From: Flaviramulus multivorans
GTDB taxonomy: Bacteria; Bacteroidota; Bacteroidia; Flavobacteriales; Flavobacteriaceae
Direction of reading: 5' to 3'
Assembly (NCBI RefSeq): GCF_021728415.1
Contig: NZ_JAKKDV010000002.1
Coordinates: 496,001 to 560,000 of the forward strand
Length of the DNA stretch: 64,000 bases
Below are positions 36,193 through 44,925 of this stretch, one piece after another. Each line of letters opens with the position of its first letter. Position 1 is the first letter of the stretch. The notes below the pieces were generated by a model that had not been told where the DNA came from, ran no database searches, and saw nothing but the letters and a program-made list of their open reading frames with translations. The position numbers were made by a program, and so were the translations under genes.

Positions 36193-36206
36193 CTTTAATA
36201 TATATC

Positions 36207-36971
36207 ATGAAAGATTTCGTAGATAAACATTCAATCGTTAGAAATATTTGGGGAAATAGCGATACCATTCTCCTCATATTTGCCGGTGCTTCAGCCGAAT
36301 TTGCTCTAAACAAGGCTGTTGATTGGTTGTATTTTACAGGACAGCTTCCTAAAGACCCTCTAAGCAGATTATTTTCAACAGTTTCTTATGCGCGTCAAAT
36401 CGTGTTTTCGGATGATGAATCTGCACTAAAAGCTATTCAGAAAATAAATACAATACATACATCAGTAGAAAATAAACGCGGGAAACCAATTCCCGATTGG
36501 GCTTACAAAGATGTGCTTTATATGCTTATTGACTACTCCTTAAGATCTTATGAACTTCTTGAGCGCCCACTTTCATATTCAGAAAAACAAGAGGTAATTA
36601 ATGTATTTACAAAAGTTGGAAAAGACATGGGTTTAAATGAATTACCAAAAACCTATAGTTATTTTGATGAGATTAGAAAACAACACTTAAAGCAAGATCT
36701 CAATTATGGAGCATATACCAAAGACCTTTATAAACAATATCGTAAACACCTGGGCATTATTCGTTACAAATTGTTATTGGAAACTCAAAAAATGTTATTG
36801 CCAAAGCATGTTCGTGAATTACTCAAATTAAGGAAAACAGGAATAATGTATTTAATAATTCCAGTTTATAAATGGTGTAGATATTTAAAAATAGACAAAC
36901 TATTAAAAATATTAATACTACCTACAGCATATCAAAAAGACATCAAAGCATTAAATATTATAAACACATAA
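36207..36971 (+). CDS. Oxygenase MpaB-like (DUF2236) family protein
   Basis: 254 residues resembling the DUF2236 / oxygenase-MpaB family that includes the latex-clearing rubber oxygenase: SDTILLIFAGASAEFALNKAVDW near the start, then DPLSRLFSTVSYARQIVFSDD and DWAYKDVLYMLIDYSLRSYELL. Some family members bind haem through a His, but here I do not see the axial His with certainty. It is mainly helical with no signal peptide. The dyad operator 14 nt upstream places it in the regulon of the winged-helix protein. Confidence 0.65.
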   Translation: MKDFVDKHSIVRNIWGNSDTILLIFAGASAEFALNKAVDWLYFTGQLPKDPLSRLFSTVSYARQIVFSDDESALKAIQKINTIHTSVENKRGKPIPDWAYKDVLYMLIDYSLRSYELLERPLSYSEKQEVINVFTKVGKDMGLNELPKTYSYFDEIRKQHLKQDLNYGAYTKDLYKQYRKHLGIIRYKLLLETQKMLLPKHVRELLKLRKTGIMYLIIPVYKWCRYLKIDKLLKILILPTAYQKDIKALNIINT

Positions 36972-37046
36972 AAATTCATCTTGTTGAACTCAAAACCCAA
37001 ACTCTGAAGAAAACTGAAAATTATTAAAGCAATTTAAAATCAAAAC

Positions 37047-38435
37047 ATGAAAAAACTATCACTATTCACAGGAGCACTCTTATTCAGCACCCTATTTTAC
37101 AAACAAAATATTGGGTTAAACTTAACCTTATTTAGCTTAACAACCATTCTAATATTAGGTATTTACAATCCGATTGCATTTAAAAAGAAAAGAACAATTG
37201 CCTTCTGTATTCTTTATATAATAACAGCAATCAGTATCTTTTTTTATAAATCTACACTTTCAATCGTTGCTAATTGTGTTGCTTTTTTCACGCTTATTGG
37301 CCACGTCTCACAGTACAATTCATCCATTTACATTAATTGGATTAATGGATTGTACACATTTATAGCTGGTTTTTTTCATCGGAATTTTAGTGTTATTGAA
37401 AATGAACAAAAAGTAAAGCCAAACAAAACTATTGATTACGTTCATTGGACAAAAATCATAGGAATTCCAATGGTAGTTGTTATTGTTTTTATAAGTCTTT
37501 ACAAAAATGGAAACCCTGTTTTTAGTAATCTTATTTCAAAAATTGACTTCGGTTTTCTAAACTTTCAATGGATATTGCTTAGTGCATTGGGTTATTATTT
37601 ACTGTACAACATCTCAACACCGATTGCGGTAAACCCAGCTACAGAAATCGATTTAAAAACGGGCAATATTTTAAAGAATTCAAGTAAGTTTTCAATTGAG
37701 AACTCAAAAAAAGAAAATCAATTAGGTGTCATACTCATTTCACTTTTAAACCTACTTATTATCATTTTTCTAATAACCGATTTTACTTATTTACTTTCTT
37801 CAAATGATTTAAGAGCCTCCATTTTTTCAAATCAAGTTCATAGTGGCATCAATGCACTTATTGCATCAATAGTAATGGCAATAATAATTATCCTTTATTT
37901 TTTCAGAGGAAATTTAAACTTTTATCGAAACAATAAAACCCTAAAAAATTTATCATATTTATGGATCATTCTCAATATCATTTTAGTAATAAACACCTCC
38001 GTTAAAGACTACCAATACATTTATTATTTTGGTTTAACATATAAGCGGATTGGAGTTTTGATTTATTTATTGTTAACAATAGTTGGTTTGATTACAACAT
38101 CAATTAAGGTTATGAAAATTAAAAATTTTTGGTACCTACTTAGAGTTAACACACATACCGCCTTTACAATTTTAATTGTTTGTAGTGTTGTAAACTGGGA
38201 TAAGCACATCACCTTTTACAATATAAATTATGCTCAATCTATGGATTTTAGATATTTAAACAATCTATCAAACAATAATACCTTCTTATTGAAACATTAC
38301 TGTGACTATTTAGAATTTAAAGGAAAGAATAATAGATTGGTAAACAAAAAATACAACAACTATATAAAAGAACTTAATGATAGAAATTGGCAAGAATTAA
38401 GTTATGATAATTTCAAATTGGATTCTGAAAAATAA
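37047..38435 (+). CDS. DUF4153/DUF4173-type polytopic membrane protein
   Basis: 462 residues with about eleven hydrophobic segments and a soluble C-terminal tail of about 60 residues. The central regions (AFFTLIGHVSQYNSS, QVHSGINALIASIVMAIIII, YYFGLTYKRIGVLIYLLLTI) fit the DUF4153/DUF4173 family. Function unknown. It heads a run of four membrane-protein genes ending at 39855 with spacings of 2 to 18 bp and one 13-bp overlap. Confidence 0.7.
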   Translation: MKKLSLFTGALLFSTLFYKQNIGLNLTLFSLTTILILGIYNPIAFKKKRTIAFCILYIITAISIFFYKSTLSIVANCVAFFTLIGHVSQYNSSIYINWINGLYTFIAGFFHRNFSVIENEQKVKPNKTIDYVHWTKIIGIPMVVVIVFISLYKNGNPVFSNLISKIDFGFLNFQWILLSALGYYLLYNISTPIAVNPATEIDLKTGNILKNSSKFSIENSKKENQLGVILISLLNLLIIIFLITDFTYLLSSNDLRASIFSNQVHSGINALIASIVMAIIIILYFFRGNLNFYRNNKTLKNLSYLWIILNIILVINTSVKDYQYIYYFGLTYKRIGVLIYLLLTIVGLITTSIKVMKIKNFWYLLRVNTHTAFTILIVCSVVNWDKHITFYNINYAQSMDFRYLNNLSNNNTFLLKHYCDYLEFKGKNNRLVNKKYNNYIKELNDRNWQELSYDNFKLDSEK

Positions 38436-38437
38436 TT

Positions 38438-38806
38438 ATGAAAACTCCTCTAATAATATTGAAGGCAAGTATTATGGCTACTTGTATTTTTTGGACAATA
38501 CTATTTTCAAGAAATTTTGAAAGTGAAATGGTGCCATTTATAATTGTCTCATTTATCCCAATTTCAATTTGTTGTGGTTTAACAATTATGCTTACCATTT
38601 ATCCATTCTTTAAGCTAAAGAAAGATGTTGAAAGTAGCATGAATATATTCAAAAAGTACTTTCCATTTTATGCCATTTTCAGTTTTGGTTTATGCCTTTA
38701 CGGCTCAATAACAATACCGGATATAATTTGCTTTTTTGCTTCAGCTTTTTTCACAACTATGCAAACGTGGGTTTGGTTTGGAAAAGTAAAAGGAACTACT
38801 AATTAA
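38438..38806 (+). CDS. Small membrane protein of unknown function
   Basis: 122 residues with four hydrophobic segments and a short charged loop (FKLKKDVESSMNIFKKYF). It starts 2 bp after the DUF4173-like gene, so translation is probably coupled. No family recognised. Confidence 0.6.
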   Translation: MKTPLIILKASIMATCIFWTILFSRNFESEMVPFIIVSFIPISICCGLTIMLTIYPFFKLKKDVESSMNIFKKYFPFYAIFSFGLCLYGSITIPDIICFFASAFFTTMQTWVWFGKVKGTTN

Positions 38807-38824
38807 ATTATCAAGAGACTAAAC

Positions 38825-39202
38825 ATGAAACTCAACAAAACCTATTTAATAATCGCCATAATACTTTTAACAACAGAAGTATTGATTGCCATTTATTTAA
38901 AAACCGGATTTATACGCCATACTTTTGGTGATTATCTTGCAGTAATTCTACTTTATAGTATAATAAAAAGTTTTATCCCTGAAAATCATTTTAAAATTGC
39001 TATTTCGGTTTTAGTGATTGCCTTTATTATAGAATTTTTACAACTCACAAATTATCTAGAAATGCTCAATTTGCAAGATAATTATCTAGCAAAACTGATT
39101 TTAGGAAGCACATTCCATATTTCAGATTTAATAGCCTACACGCTAGGAATAATAACTGTTTTAATTATTGAATATAAAATCTATAAACTATGGATCACAT
39201 AA
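38825..39202 (+). CDS. DUF2809 membrane protein
   Basis: 125 residues with four hydrophobic segments fitting DUF2809: IRHTFGDYLAVILLYSIIKSF in the first half and FIIEFLQLTNYLEML then LGSTFHISDLIAYTLGI later. Functions are not known. Its stop overlaps the DUF1361 start by 13 bp (39190-39202), so the two are translationally coupled. Confidence 0.8.
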   Translation: MKLNKTYLIIAIILLTTEVLIAIYLKTGFIRHTFGDYLAVILLYSIIKSFIPENHFKIAISVLVIAFIIEFLQLTNYLEMLNLQDNYLAKLILGSTFHISDLIAYTLGIITVLIIEYKIYKLWIT

Positions 39203-39855
39203 AAACCTTACTATTTAATCGCTTTAAAACATATGCATTTGTTTTCTTATCCATACTTTTTAGTTTAGGTTTACTTATGATTCGGTTGAAAATCATGAAT
39301 TCATTTTTTTATTTGTTCTTGGTTTGGAATTTGTTTCTGGCAATCATCCCTTTTGTTATAACTAGTTATTTGATGAGCCTTCCCAAGCTCAATAAATTAA
39401 CACTTGCTTTTTGGTTTTGCGTATGGCTACTTTTTTTGCCCAATGCACCCTACATCATTACAGATTTGTTACATTTAAAAATAAGCACTAATGATTTACT
39501 ATGGCTTGATATTTTAGTGATTAATGCTTTTGCTTTAACTGGACTGTTGGTATTTTTTCTCTCTCTTTTTGACATGAAAACGCTTTTAAACAAAATAATG
39601 AGCGCAAACAGAATATGTTATTTTACAACATTCATCATTTTTCTGTGCGGATTTGGTGTGTATTTAGGACGGTTCTTACGTTACAATTCTTGGGAAATAG
39701 TTAGTAATCCAACACACTTATCAAAAGATGTTATAAATATTATTTTTAATCCATTTACGCATAAAGACGCTTGGTTGTTTACTTTATTGTTTGGCGCTTT
39801 TTTGTATGTTGGTTTTATAGTGTTTAAAGCACTAACAAAGGATAAGATATTATAA
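39190..39855 (+). CDS. DUF1361 membrane protein
   Basis: 221 residues with six or seven hydrophobic segments and the DUF1361 mark FLPNAPYIITDLLHL near residue 92, plus GFGVYLGRFLRYNSWE near residue 155. The role is unknown. It is the last of the four-gene membrane-protein run and overlaps the convergent SDR gene by 6 bp. Confidence 0.82.
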   Translation: MDHIKTLLFNRFKTYAFVFLSILFSLGLLMIRLKIMNSFFYLFLVWNLFLAIIPFVITSYLMSLPKLNKLTLAFWFCVWLLFLPNAPYIITDLLHLKISTNDLLWLDILVINAFALTGLLVFFLSLFDMKTLLNKIMSANRICYFTTFIIFLCGFGVYLGRFLRYNSWEIVSNPTHLSKDVINIIFNPFTHKDAWLFTLLFGAFLYVGFIVFKALTKDKIL

Positions 39856-40632
39856 ATCTCTATTTTTATCTTGAATTTTTCTTACTATTGATGTTGCACT
39901 ATTTCTTGTTAAAAACCGAGGCAAAACTGATAAAAACTTGTTAAATCTACCAGGGATAGCAACCGTTTTTCCCTTATGCATAGCCCTATAACCATATATT
40001 GCCACTTTTGACGGACATGCCATATTAAAAGCAATTTTATTATCGATATTATTTTCTGAAACCACGCTTTGAAAATCTGTTTTTGTAGGACCGGGACATA
40101 GCACGGTTACCGTAACTCCTGTGCCCTTTAATTCATTTGCAATAGCTTCAGAAAATGATAACATATACGCTTTTGATGCGTAATAAATAGACATGAGCGG
40201 TCCAGGTTGAAAAGCAGCCAAAGACGAAATATTTAAAATTTTTCCAGAACCCTTTTTAAGCATTCCATCTAAAAATAATTTTGTTAGGTGTGTTGTAGTT
40301 AAAATATGCAAATGCAACATATCAAGTTCGCGCTCCCAATCCGTTCCAGAAAAAGTACCGAACAATCCAAAACCGGCATTATTAACTAATACATCTATAG
40401 AAATATCTTTAATCTCGTCATAAATTTCTAAGGCCACATTGGGTTTACTTAAATCTTTGATGATAATATCAACTTTACATTTGAAAGCTATATTTAATTC
40501 AGATTTTACTTTCTTAAGGTTTGGCGCATCAATATCCACAAGGATTAGATTATAATTATCTTTTGCCAATAAAAGCGATAATTCATATCCTAAACCTGAA
40601 GCTGCTCCTGTTACTAAGGCGGTTTTGGTCAT
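39850..40632 (-). CDS. Short-chain dehydrogenase/reductase (SDR)
   Basis: 260 residues of the classical SDR fold: TGAASGLGYEL for the cofactor, NNAGFGLFG, the catalytic SSLAAFQPGPLMSIYYASKAY (Ser...Tyr-x-x-x-Lys) and PGPTKTDF. The Asp ending beta-2 (LILVDID) suggests an NAD(H) preference. A substrate is not visible from context. It follows the saccharopine-dehydrogenase-like gene by 21 bp. Confidence 0.87.
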   Translation of the reverse strand: MTKTALVTGAASGLGYELSLLLAKDNYNLILVDIDAPNLKKVKSELNIAFKCKVDIIIKDLSKPNVALEIYDEIKDISIDVLVNNAGFGLFGTFSGTDWERELDMLHLHILTTTHLTKLFLDGMLKKGSGKILNISSLAAFQPGPLMSIYYASKAYMLSFSEAIANELKGTGVTVTVLCPGPTKTDFQSVVSENNIDNKIAFNMACPSKVAIYGYRAMHKGKTVAIPGRFNKFLSVLPRFLTRNSATSIVRKIQDKNRDL

Positions 40633-40653
40633 TGAGATAATTCTGCCCTAAAT

Positions 40654-41859
40654 TTATTCTTTTCCATCTACATAGTTCTGTAAATACGAGAATTTTTCAG
40701 TTAGTTTTCCATTTTCAGTAATTTTAGCACGTTGTAAAACACCATCTTTATCATTATTAAAAAACGCAGGAATAACATGTTTTAAAAACTGTTCTCCAAA
40801 ACCTTCGCTGGCATCTTTCGGAAGCTCGCAAGGTAAATTATCGACGGCCATAACGGTTATAGCGTTTTCATTTTTATAATCTATTTCAGTTTCGGTTTGC
40901 GGGTCGTAGCCATAAATAGGGTCTGCAATAGTTGATGCTCGAAGTGTCGTGGCTACTGGTCCATCAACATCGCAACTAACATCGGCAACAACTTTTATAT
41001 TAAAATCTGGAGATTTTACGTTATTTCTTGTATATAAATAAGGTGCGCCATCACCATAAAAATGACCAGCAATATAATAATCGGTTACTTTGGCAAATCG
41101 CATAAAGTCAGACACGTACTCTTGTGGATTATTATAAAAATCCGTATTGTCAATCACCTGTCCATCTTTTCGTTTGTTGTAATCTAAAACATCTATTTTG
41201 CAGTAAACGGGTTCGTTAAATGTATTTTTTAAATAGTCATGAACTGAAACACTCCTAATACCCATTGCATCTAGCATTTCTTGTGCACCATTTGATACTT
41301 TTCCACTACCAGTAAGTAAAATTTTAATATTTGGAAGTTTAATATTATTGAGCTCTTTTATTAGTGCTTCTTGATTAGGCAAAGGTCCTGCTTTTGGTAA
41401 ATTCCAGGAATCATACTTTAATCCCCACGCTCTAAATCCGTTGTAAGCTCCAACAATACCAGCATATCTTCCAAAGCCTATTAATCGGAAACCTTTTTCA
41501 TTTACTATGGTTTCATGGTCGTACAACTCTATATTTTTCTCTAAAATGGCTCTTAAAAGCTTTCTGTTATAGGGCTGCTTTTTTATGGTGTGAGAGAAGA
41601 AAAAGTATTTTTTGTTTGGAATAAGTGCCTCAATTGGTACTTCCTTTACACCAATCATAACATCGCAGTCTGAAACATCATTTATAACTTCAAAACCTTC
41701 AGCTTCATATTGTTCATCTGGAAAAACACGAATATCGCTTGATTCCACTTTAAATTCGGCTTTAGGGAATTGCTGTTTGGCTTCTTTTAGTTTTGATGGT
41801 GAAAAAACCACGCGACGATCGGGTGGGTTTTTGCGCTCTTTTATAATAGCAAATTTCAT
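40654..41859 (-). CDS. Saccharopine / alanine dehydrogenase-like NAD(P) oxidoreductase
   Basis: 401 residues with the AlaDH/PNT N-domain (MKFAIIKERKNPPDRRVVFSPSKL) and a Rossmann C-domain around ILLTGSGKVSNGAQEMLDAMGI. The nearest characterised layout is LYS1-type saccharopine dehydrogenase (NAD+, L-lysine forming). Many Bacteroidota have this gene near unrelated functions; a lysine-pathway role is inferred and not shown by neighbours. It is probably co-transcribed with the SDR. Confidence 0.75.
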   Translation of the reverse strand: MKFAIIKERKNPPDRRVVFSPSKLKEAKQQFPKAEFKVESSDIRVFPDEQYEAEGFEVINDVSDCDVMIGVKEVPIEALIPNKKYFFFSHTIKKQPYNRKLLRAILEKNIELYDHETIVNEKGFRLIGFGRYAGIVGAYNGFRAWGLKYDSWNLPKAGPLPNQEALIKELNNIKLPNIKILLTGSGKVSNGAQEMLDAMGIRSVSVHDYLKNTFNEPVYCKIDVLDYNKRKDGQVIDNTDFYNNPQEYVSDFMRFAKVTDYYIAGHFYGDGAPYLYTRNNVKSPDFNIKVVADVSCDVDGPVATTLRASTIADPIYGYDPQTETEIDYKNENAITVMAVDNLPCELPKDASEGFGEQFLKHVIPAFFNNDKDGVLQRAKITENGKLTEKFSYLQNYVDGKE

Positions 41860-41868
41860 AGATATGGT

Positions 41869-42288
41869 TTAGGCGCCCAACAATGGCAAATGTTTTATTT
41901 TATGATAGGTCAAAGCTAATGAAATACAGTGTTTTAATTCCGCTTCAGGGATATTATCATTTAAATCAAACAAAATAGCCCGCTTTCCTTCATATTTAAA
42001 TGTGTTTTTATAGATGGTTTTAAATGTTGAGACTAGGCTTGAAGTGCATTGAAAATACATAGCGTATTGATTTGGGTTCTTAGCTTTCCAATCCATACGT
42101 AAAGTACTTCCGTGTTTTGTTATATAACTTGGTTCTCCCCATTTAAGAGTTTCTTCAAGCTTCTCAACACTGTCAATTTGTGAGGCTGTTTTTAAAACCA
42201 ATTTTCTAAGGTTTAGCATTTGTTTTTTTACGGTTTTTGGGTAACGATTAAAAACATCCTCAACTTTTGGGCTACTGACAATTTGCAT
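41869..42288 (-). CDS. DUF1801 family protein
   Basis: 139 residues from the ATG at 42288 (MQIVSSPKVEDVFNRYPKTVKKQMLNLRKL). The family body follows: ETLKWGEPSYITKHGSTLRMDWKAKNPNQYAMYF and EAELKHCISLALTYHKIKHLP. The open frame reaches 42390, but the extra 34 residues look like translated leader. It lies 9 bp before the saccharopine-dehydrogenase-like gene. It is a different subtype from the 34465-34848 protein. No function is known. Confidence 0.75.
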   Translation of the reverse strand: MQIVSSPKVEDVFNRYPKTVKKQMLNLRKLVLKTASQIDSVEKLEETLKWGEPSYITKHGSTLRMDWKAKNPNQYAMYFQCTSSLVSTFKTIYKNTFKYEGKRAILFDLNDNIPEAELKHCISLALTYHKIKHLPLLGA

Positions 42289-42462
42289 AGTTTTTGAAAC
42301 TGGAATAATTTTTGCTCTAAAATAGTAGGATTTAAAATGAATTACAAACTTTTTAAATACCTTTGCAACCCGCGTTAAGGATTGAGGCATTTGTTGGAGC
42401 TCTTTTTTGTTTTTCTCAAAAAAAGCGACTGCCGAAAGCCTGACCCGAAAGGGTGACGCCCA

Positions 42463-42507
42463 CTTCTCGATACATCCCGAAATAAATTCGGGACACTCGA
42501 AGTGACA
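42463..42507. repeat. Palindromic repeat, copy 2 (CTCGATACATCCCGA type)
   Basis: The element begins CTTCTCGATACATCCCGAAA and has a nested fold: outer arms CACTTCTCGA / TCGAAGTG and inner arms TCCCGAA / TTCGGGA. It has the same block order as 12089-12132. A further palindrome-like piece (GACCCGAAAGGGTGACGCCC) lies just upstream at 42442-42461. It lies 23 bp before the tmRNA gene. Confidence 0.65.
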
Positions 42508-42530
42508 GAATTTACTATTTCATTAAAAAC

Positions 42531-42922
42531 GGGGTCGACTGGTTTTGACAGCGAGATTAATTGAACGGTAAGCACGTCGTGTAATGGCATTGAAACACGT
42601 AAAAGGCTAGACCAAACTTTAAACGGCGAGAATAACTACGCTTTAGCTGCTTAATCTGAATTTTAGTAAGATTGGCCTAGGTACACAAGGTGTACAAGCT
42701 TTATGTCTCCGGAAAGCCTTGGTTAACGGCGTTCCATTTTGAGGCATCGTAAATGTTAACATAGATTGGGTAGTGCTTTGATACCCTTTTGAAACTAAAA
42801 AAGCTAAGTTGTAAGTAGGTTGTCTTTAACCAGCTTACAATCGAAAAAACAAGAAAAGAATAAACGTGTAGAAAGCCCTTTGGTTACTTGTTTGGACGAG
42901 AGTTCGATTCTCTCCGACTCCA
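42531..42922 (+). ncRNA. ssrA: Transfer-messenger RNA (tmRNA)
   Basis: The acceptor stem pairs GGGGTCG (42531-42537) with CGACTCC (42915-42921), followed by the discriminator A at 42922. The T arm is GAGAG-TTCGATT-CTCTC at 42898-42914. The tag frame GGC GAG AAT AAC TAC GCT TTA GCT GCT TAA at 42625-42654 encodes GENNYALAA, giving the tag (A)GENNYALAA known in Bacteroidota. The 3' CCA is not encoded. With SmpB it rescues stalled ribosomes and marks the peptide for proteolysis. It ends in a strong terminator. Confidence 0.95.
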
Positions 42923-42924
42923 CT

Positions 42925-42956
42925 TTAAAAAAACCGATTTAACAATCGGTTTTTTT
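42925..42956. terminator. Bidirectional terminator between ssrA and the PUL
   Basis: The stem ACCGATT / AATCGGT is flanked by seven A on the left and seven T on the right, so both strands give a hairpin with a T-run. It serves ssrA on the plus strand and the convergent polysaccharide locus on the minus strand. Confidence 0.85.
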
Positions 42957-42978
42957 GGTTTTATAAACTTACCTGAAT

Positions 42979-43074
42979 TTAAACTGGTAAGTGGTCTGTT
43001 GGATACTTTAAATCCCAGTTATCGCTTAAAACAGCATATTTATTTACTACTATATCGGATGCGGTAAAATAAAG
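42979..43074 (-). pseudogene. Remnant of an endonuclease/exonuclease/phosphatase-type protein C-terminus
   Basis: Directly after the GH43 stop codon and in the same frame, the minus strand reads 31 codons ending at a TAA (42979-42981): LYFTASDIVVNKYAVLSDN then WDLKYPTDHLPV. The ending YPTDHLPV with preceding VNKYAVLSDN resembles the C-terminus of endonuclease/exonuclease/phosphatase (EEP) proteins, where D-H is catalytic (the SDHxPV motif). There is no start codon and no upstream domain. I read this as the tail of a gene whose front was replaced by the GH43 gene. A homology search is needed to confirm. Confidence 0.55.
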
Positions 43075-44922
43075 TTATTCTGTATATAAAATATCACTTT
43101 TTACTGATATCCCATTTTCATTGAAAGCTTCAATTGTAAAATAATAAGGTGTATCTCGGTCTAAACATCTCATAAAATGTGTATTAGTATCGTAGACTTG
43201 CCAAGATTGATATAGCTTGTCTGGTGCAATTCCCCAACGAATGTTGTAACCTTGTGCGTCTTCTTCAGGATTCCAGTTAAAGGACACATCTCTTCGGTCT
43301 TTATCTCTTTTAATATCAAAACCTGAAACTTTTTCTGGTTTTTTCCCTAAACCTAAACCAAAAACTCTAAACTCCGACATAGCAAAATTTGCACCCGGTA
43401 CTTCAACGTTTTTATATCTTACATATTTTGCCTTCAACGGCTCGTTTAAAACAATATATGCATTAGGAGCATCTTTATCACTTTGGCTTCTATCAACAAC
43501 TGTTTGCCAGTTGTTACCATCTTCTGACGTTTCAATGGTAAAACGGTGTTTTAAGCCTTCGACACGTGTGTAAATTCCAGATTCGTAATCGTGAAAATTC
43601 AGTTGAAATGCGTGAATATTTCCCGGTTGTTTCATTTCAATGGTAATCCACTGTTTATCATTGTTTGCTTCGGCAACCCAAAAGGTTTTTGGGTTTTCAT
43701 CGGTTAATACTCTGGAAATAATTTCCTCCTTCGCGTTTTTCTCAAGTGGTAATTCAGTGACTTCTACATCATCATCATTGGACGTAAATTTCATAATCTG
43801 TTTTAAGGATGATGATACGGTTACATTTCCTTTGTATGAAAGCAACATCCAACCATTATGTTGTCCTGCTTTTGTAGGATGACTTGGAGCAAAGCGCGGA
43901 TAATCGCCATAATCTGTAGTGGAATACATTAATCCTTCATCATCAAAATAGGTAGGAAACATACACAAGCGACGTTCCCATTGCGCATTAGAAGCTAATG
44001 CCATAGTAGCGAAATGCCAATATTGCCCATTGGTTTGTTTAACTGTAATTCCGTGTCCCGCACCATTGGTAAAACCACCTGGTTTAAAACTCATGGGATT
44101 ATTTTTCATGTAAGTAAAAGGCCCTAACGGTGTATCTCCAACATAAGCTCCATCGGCATAAACATTAAATTGAGTACCCGGAGCAGCATACTGCAAATAA
44201 TATTTTCCGTTGTGCTTCGTCATGGAAGCGCCTTCCATATAGCCCTCTTTTAAAGTAGGGTGGAAATTATTTTCGCCAAAACGTTCCCAACCATGTTCTT
44301 CTTCAACAAGGTTTATCAATTCCTTTTTAACGCCTGTTTCAAGAAAACGGTCATCTTTATTCAACATTTTTACACGTAATGGATGTACGTTAGATGAGCC
44401 CCAGTACAGATAGGTTTTTCCGTCATCATCAATAAATAATTCTGAATCTTGGATATTGTTTGAAATTGAAGGTGTTGGGGTCCATTTTCCCCTTTTTGGA
44501 TCGTCGGTATAAAGAATACTCCCGTAACCAGCTGGATCTCCTGCAAAATACACCAACGAATCTTTATAATTGAAAGCAGTTGGCGCATTGCATCCTTCAA
44601 AAAACCATTGTTGAGGCTTAATGAACTTCCAATTGACTAAATCGGTGGAATGCCAATAGCCAAAAGAGCGTGTTACAAACATATAATATTCGTCTTGAAA
44701 TTCAATAACAGCAGGATCTGCACCTGAACGATAGGACAGGTTTTTACTTGAATTATAGACCATATAAGTATAGTCGATGTCTAAAGGATTACAATAAGTC
44801 TGGTAATCTCTTTTTTCATATTTGCTTAAATCTAATATCTGATGGTCTTCTGTATTTTGTTTTTTTTCAGTTTTACATGAAAAAGCAATTAATAATACTA
44901 AACCTAATACTATTTTTTTCAT
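43075..44922 (-). CDS. GH43 family glycoside hydrolase with discoidin and FN3 domains, lipoprotein
   Basis: 615 residues with a lipoprotein signal (Cys16). A five-bladed propeller of GH43 type carries the likely catalytic triad Asp69 (SGADPAVI), Asp159 (IQDSELFIDDDG) and Glu230 (EGASMTKHNG). It is followed by an F5/8 type C (discoidin, CBM32-like) domain at about 390-525 and a fibronectin type III domain at about 530-610. GH43 enzymes release alpha-L-arabinofuranose, beta-D-xylose or galactose residues. I cannot set the subfamily. As last gene of the locus it probably trims side chains. Confidence 0.87.
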   Translation of the reverse strand: MKKIVLGLVLLIAFSCKTEKKQNTEDHQILDLSKYEKRDYQTYCNPLDIDYTYMVYNSSKNLSYRSGADPAVIEFQDEYYMFVTRSFGYWHSTDLVNWKFIKPQQWFFEGCNAPTAFNYKDSLVYFAGDPAGYGSILYTDDPKRGKWTPTPSISNNIQDSELFIDDDGKTYLYWGSSNVHPLRVKMLNKDDRFLETGVKKELINLVEEEHGWERFGENNFHPTLKEGYMEGASMTKHNGKYYLQYAAPGTQFNVYADGAYVGDTPLGPFTYMKNNPMSFKPGGFTNGAGHGITVKQTNGQYWHFATMALASNAQWERRLCMFPTYFDDEGLMYSTTDYGDYPRFAPSHPTKAGQHNGWMLLSYKGNVTVSSSLKQIMKFTSNDDDVEVTELPLEKNAKEEIISRVLTDENPKTFWVAEANNDKQWITIEMKQPGNIHAFQLNFHDYESGIYTRVEGLKHRFTIETSEDGNNWQTVVDRSQSDKDAPNAYIVLNEPLKAKYVRYKNVEVPGANFAMSEFRVFGLGLGKKPEKVSGFDIKRDKDRRDVSFNWNPEEDAQGYNIRWGIAPDKLYQSWQVYDTNTHFMRCLDRDTPYYFTIEAFNENGISVKSDILYTE

Positions 44923-44925
44923 CTG

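Noticed and set aside
42375-42590. Minus-strand open frame of 71 codons across the 5' part of the tmRNA
   Set aside because: It covers the repeat and the ssrA acceptor arm; its residues match no family and the RNA gene explains the sequence.
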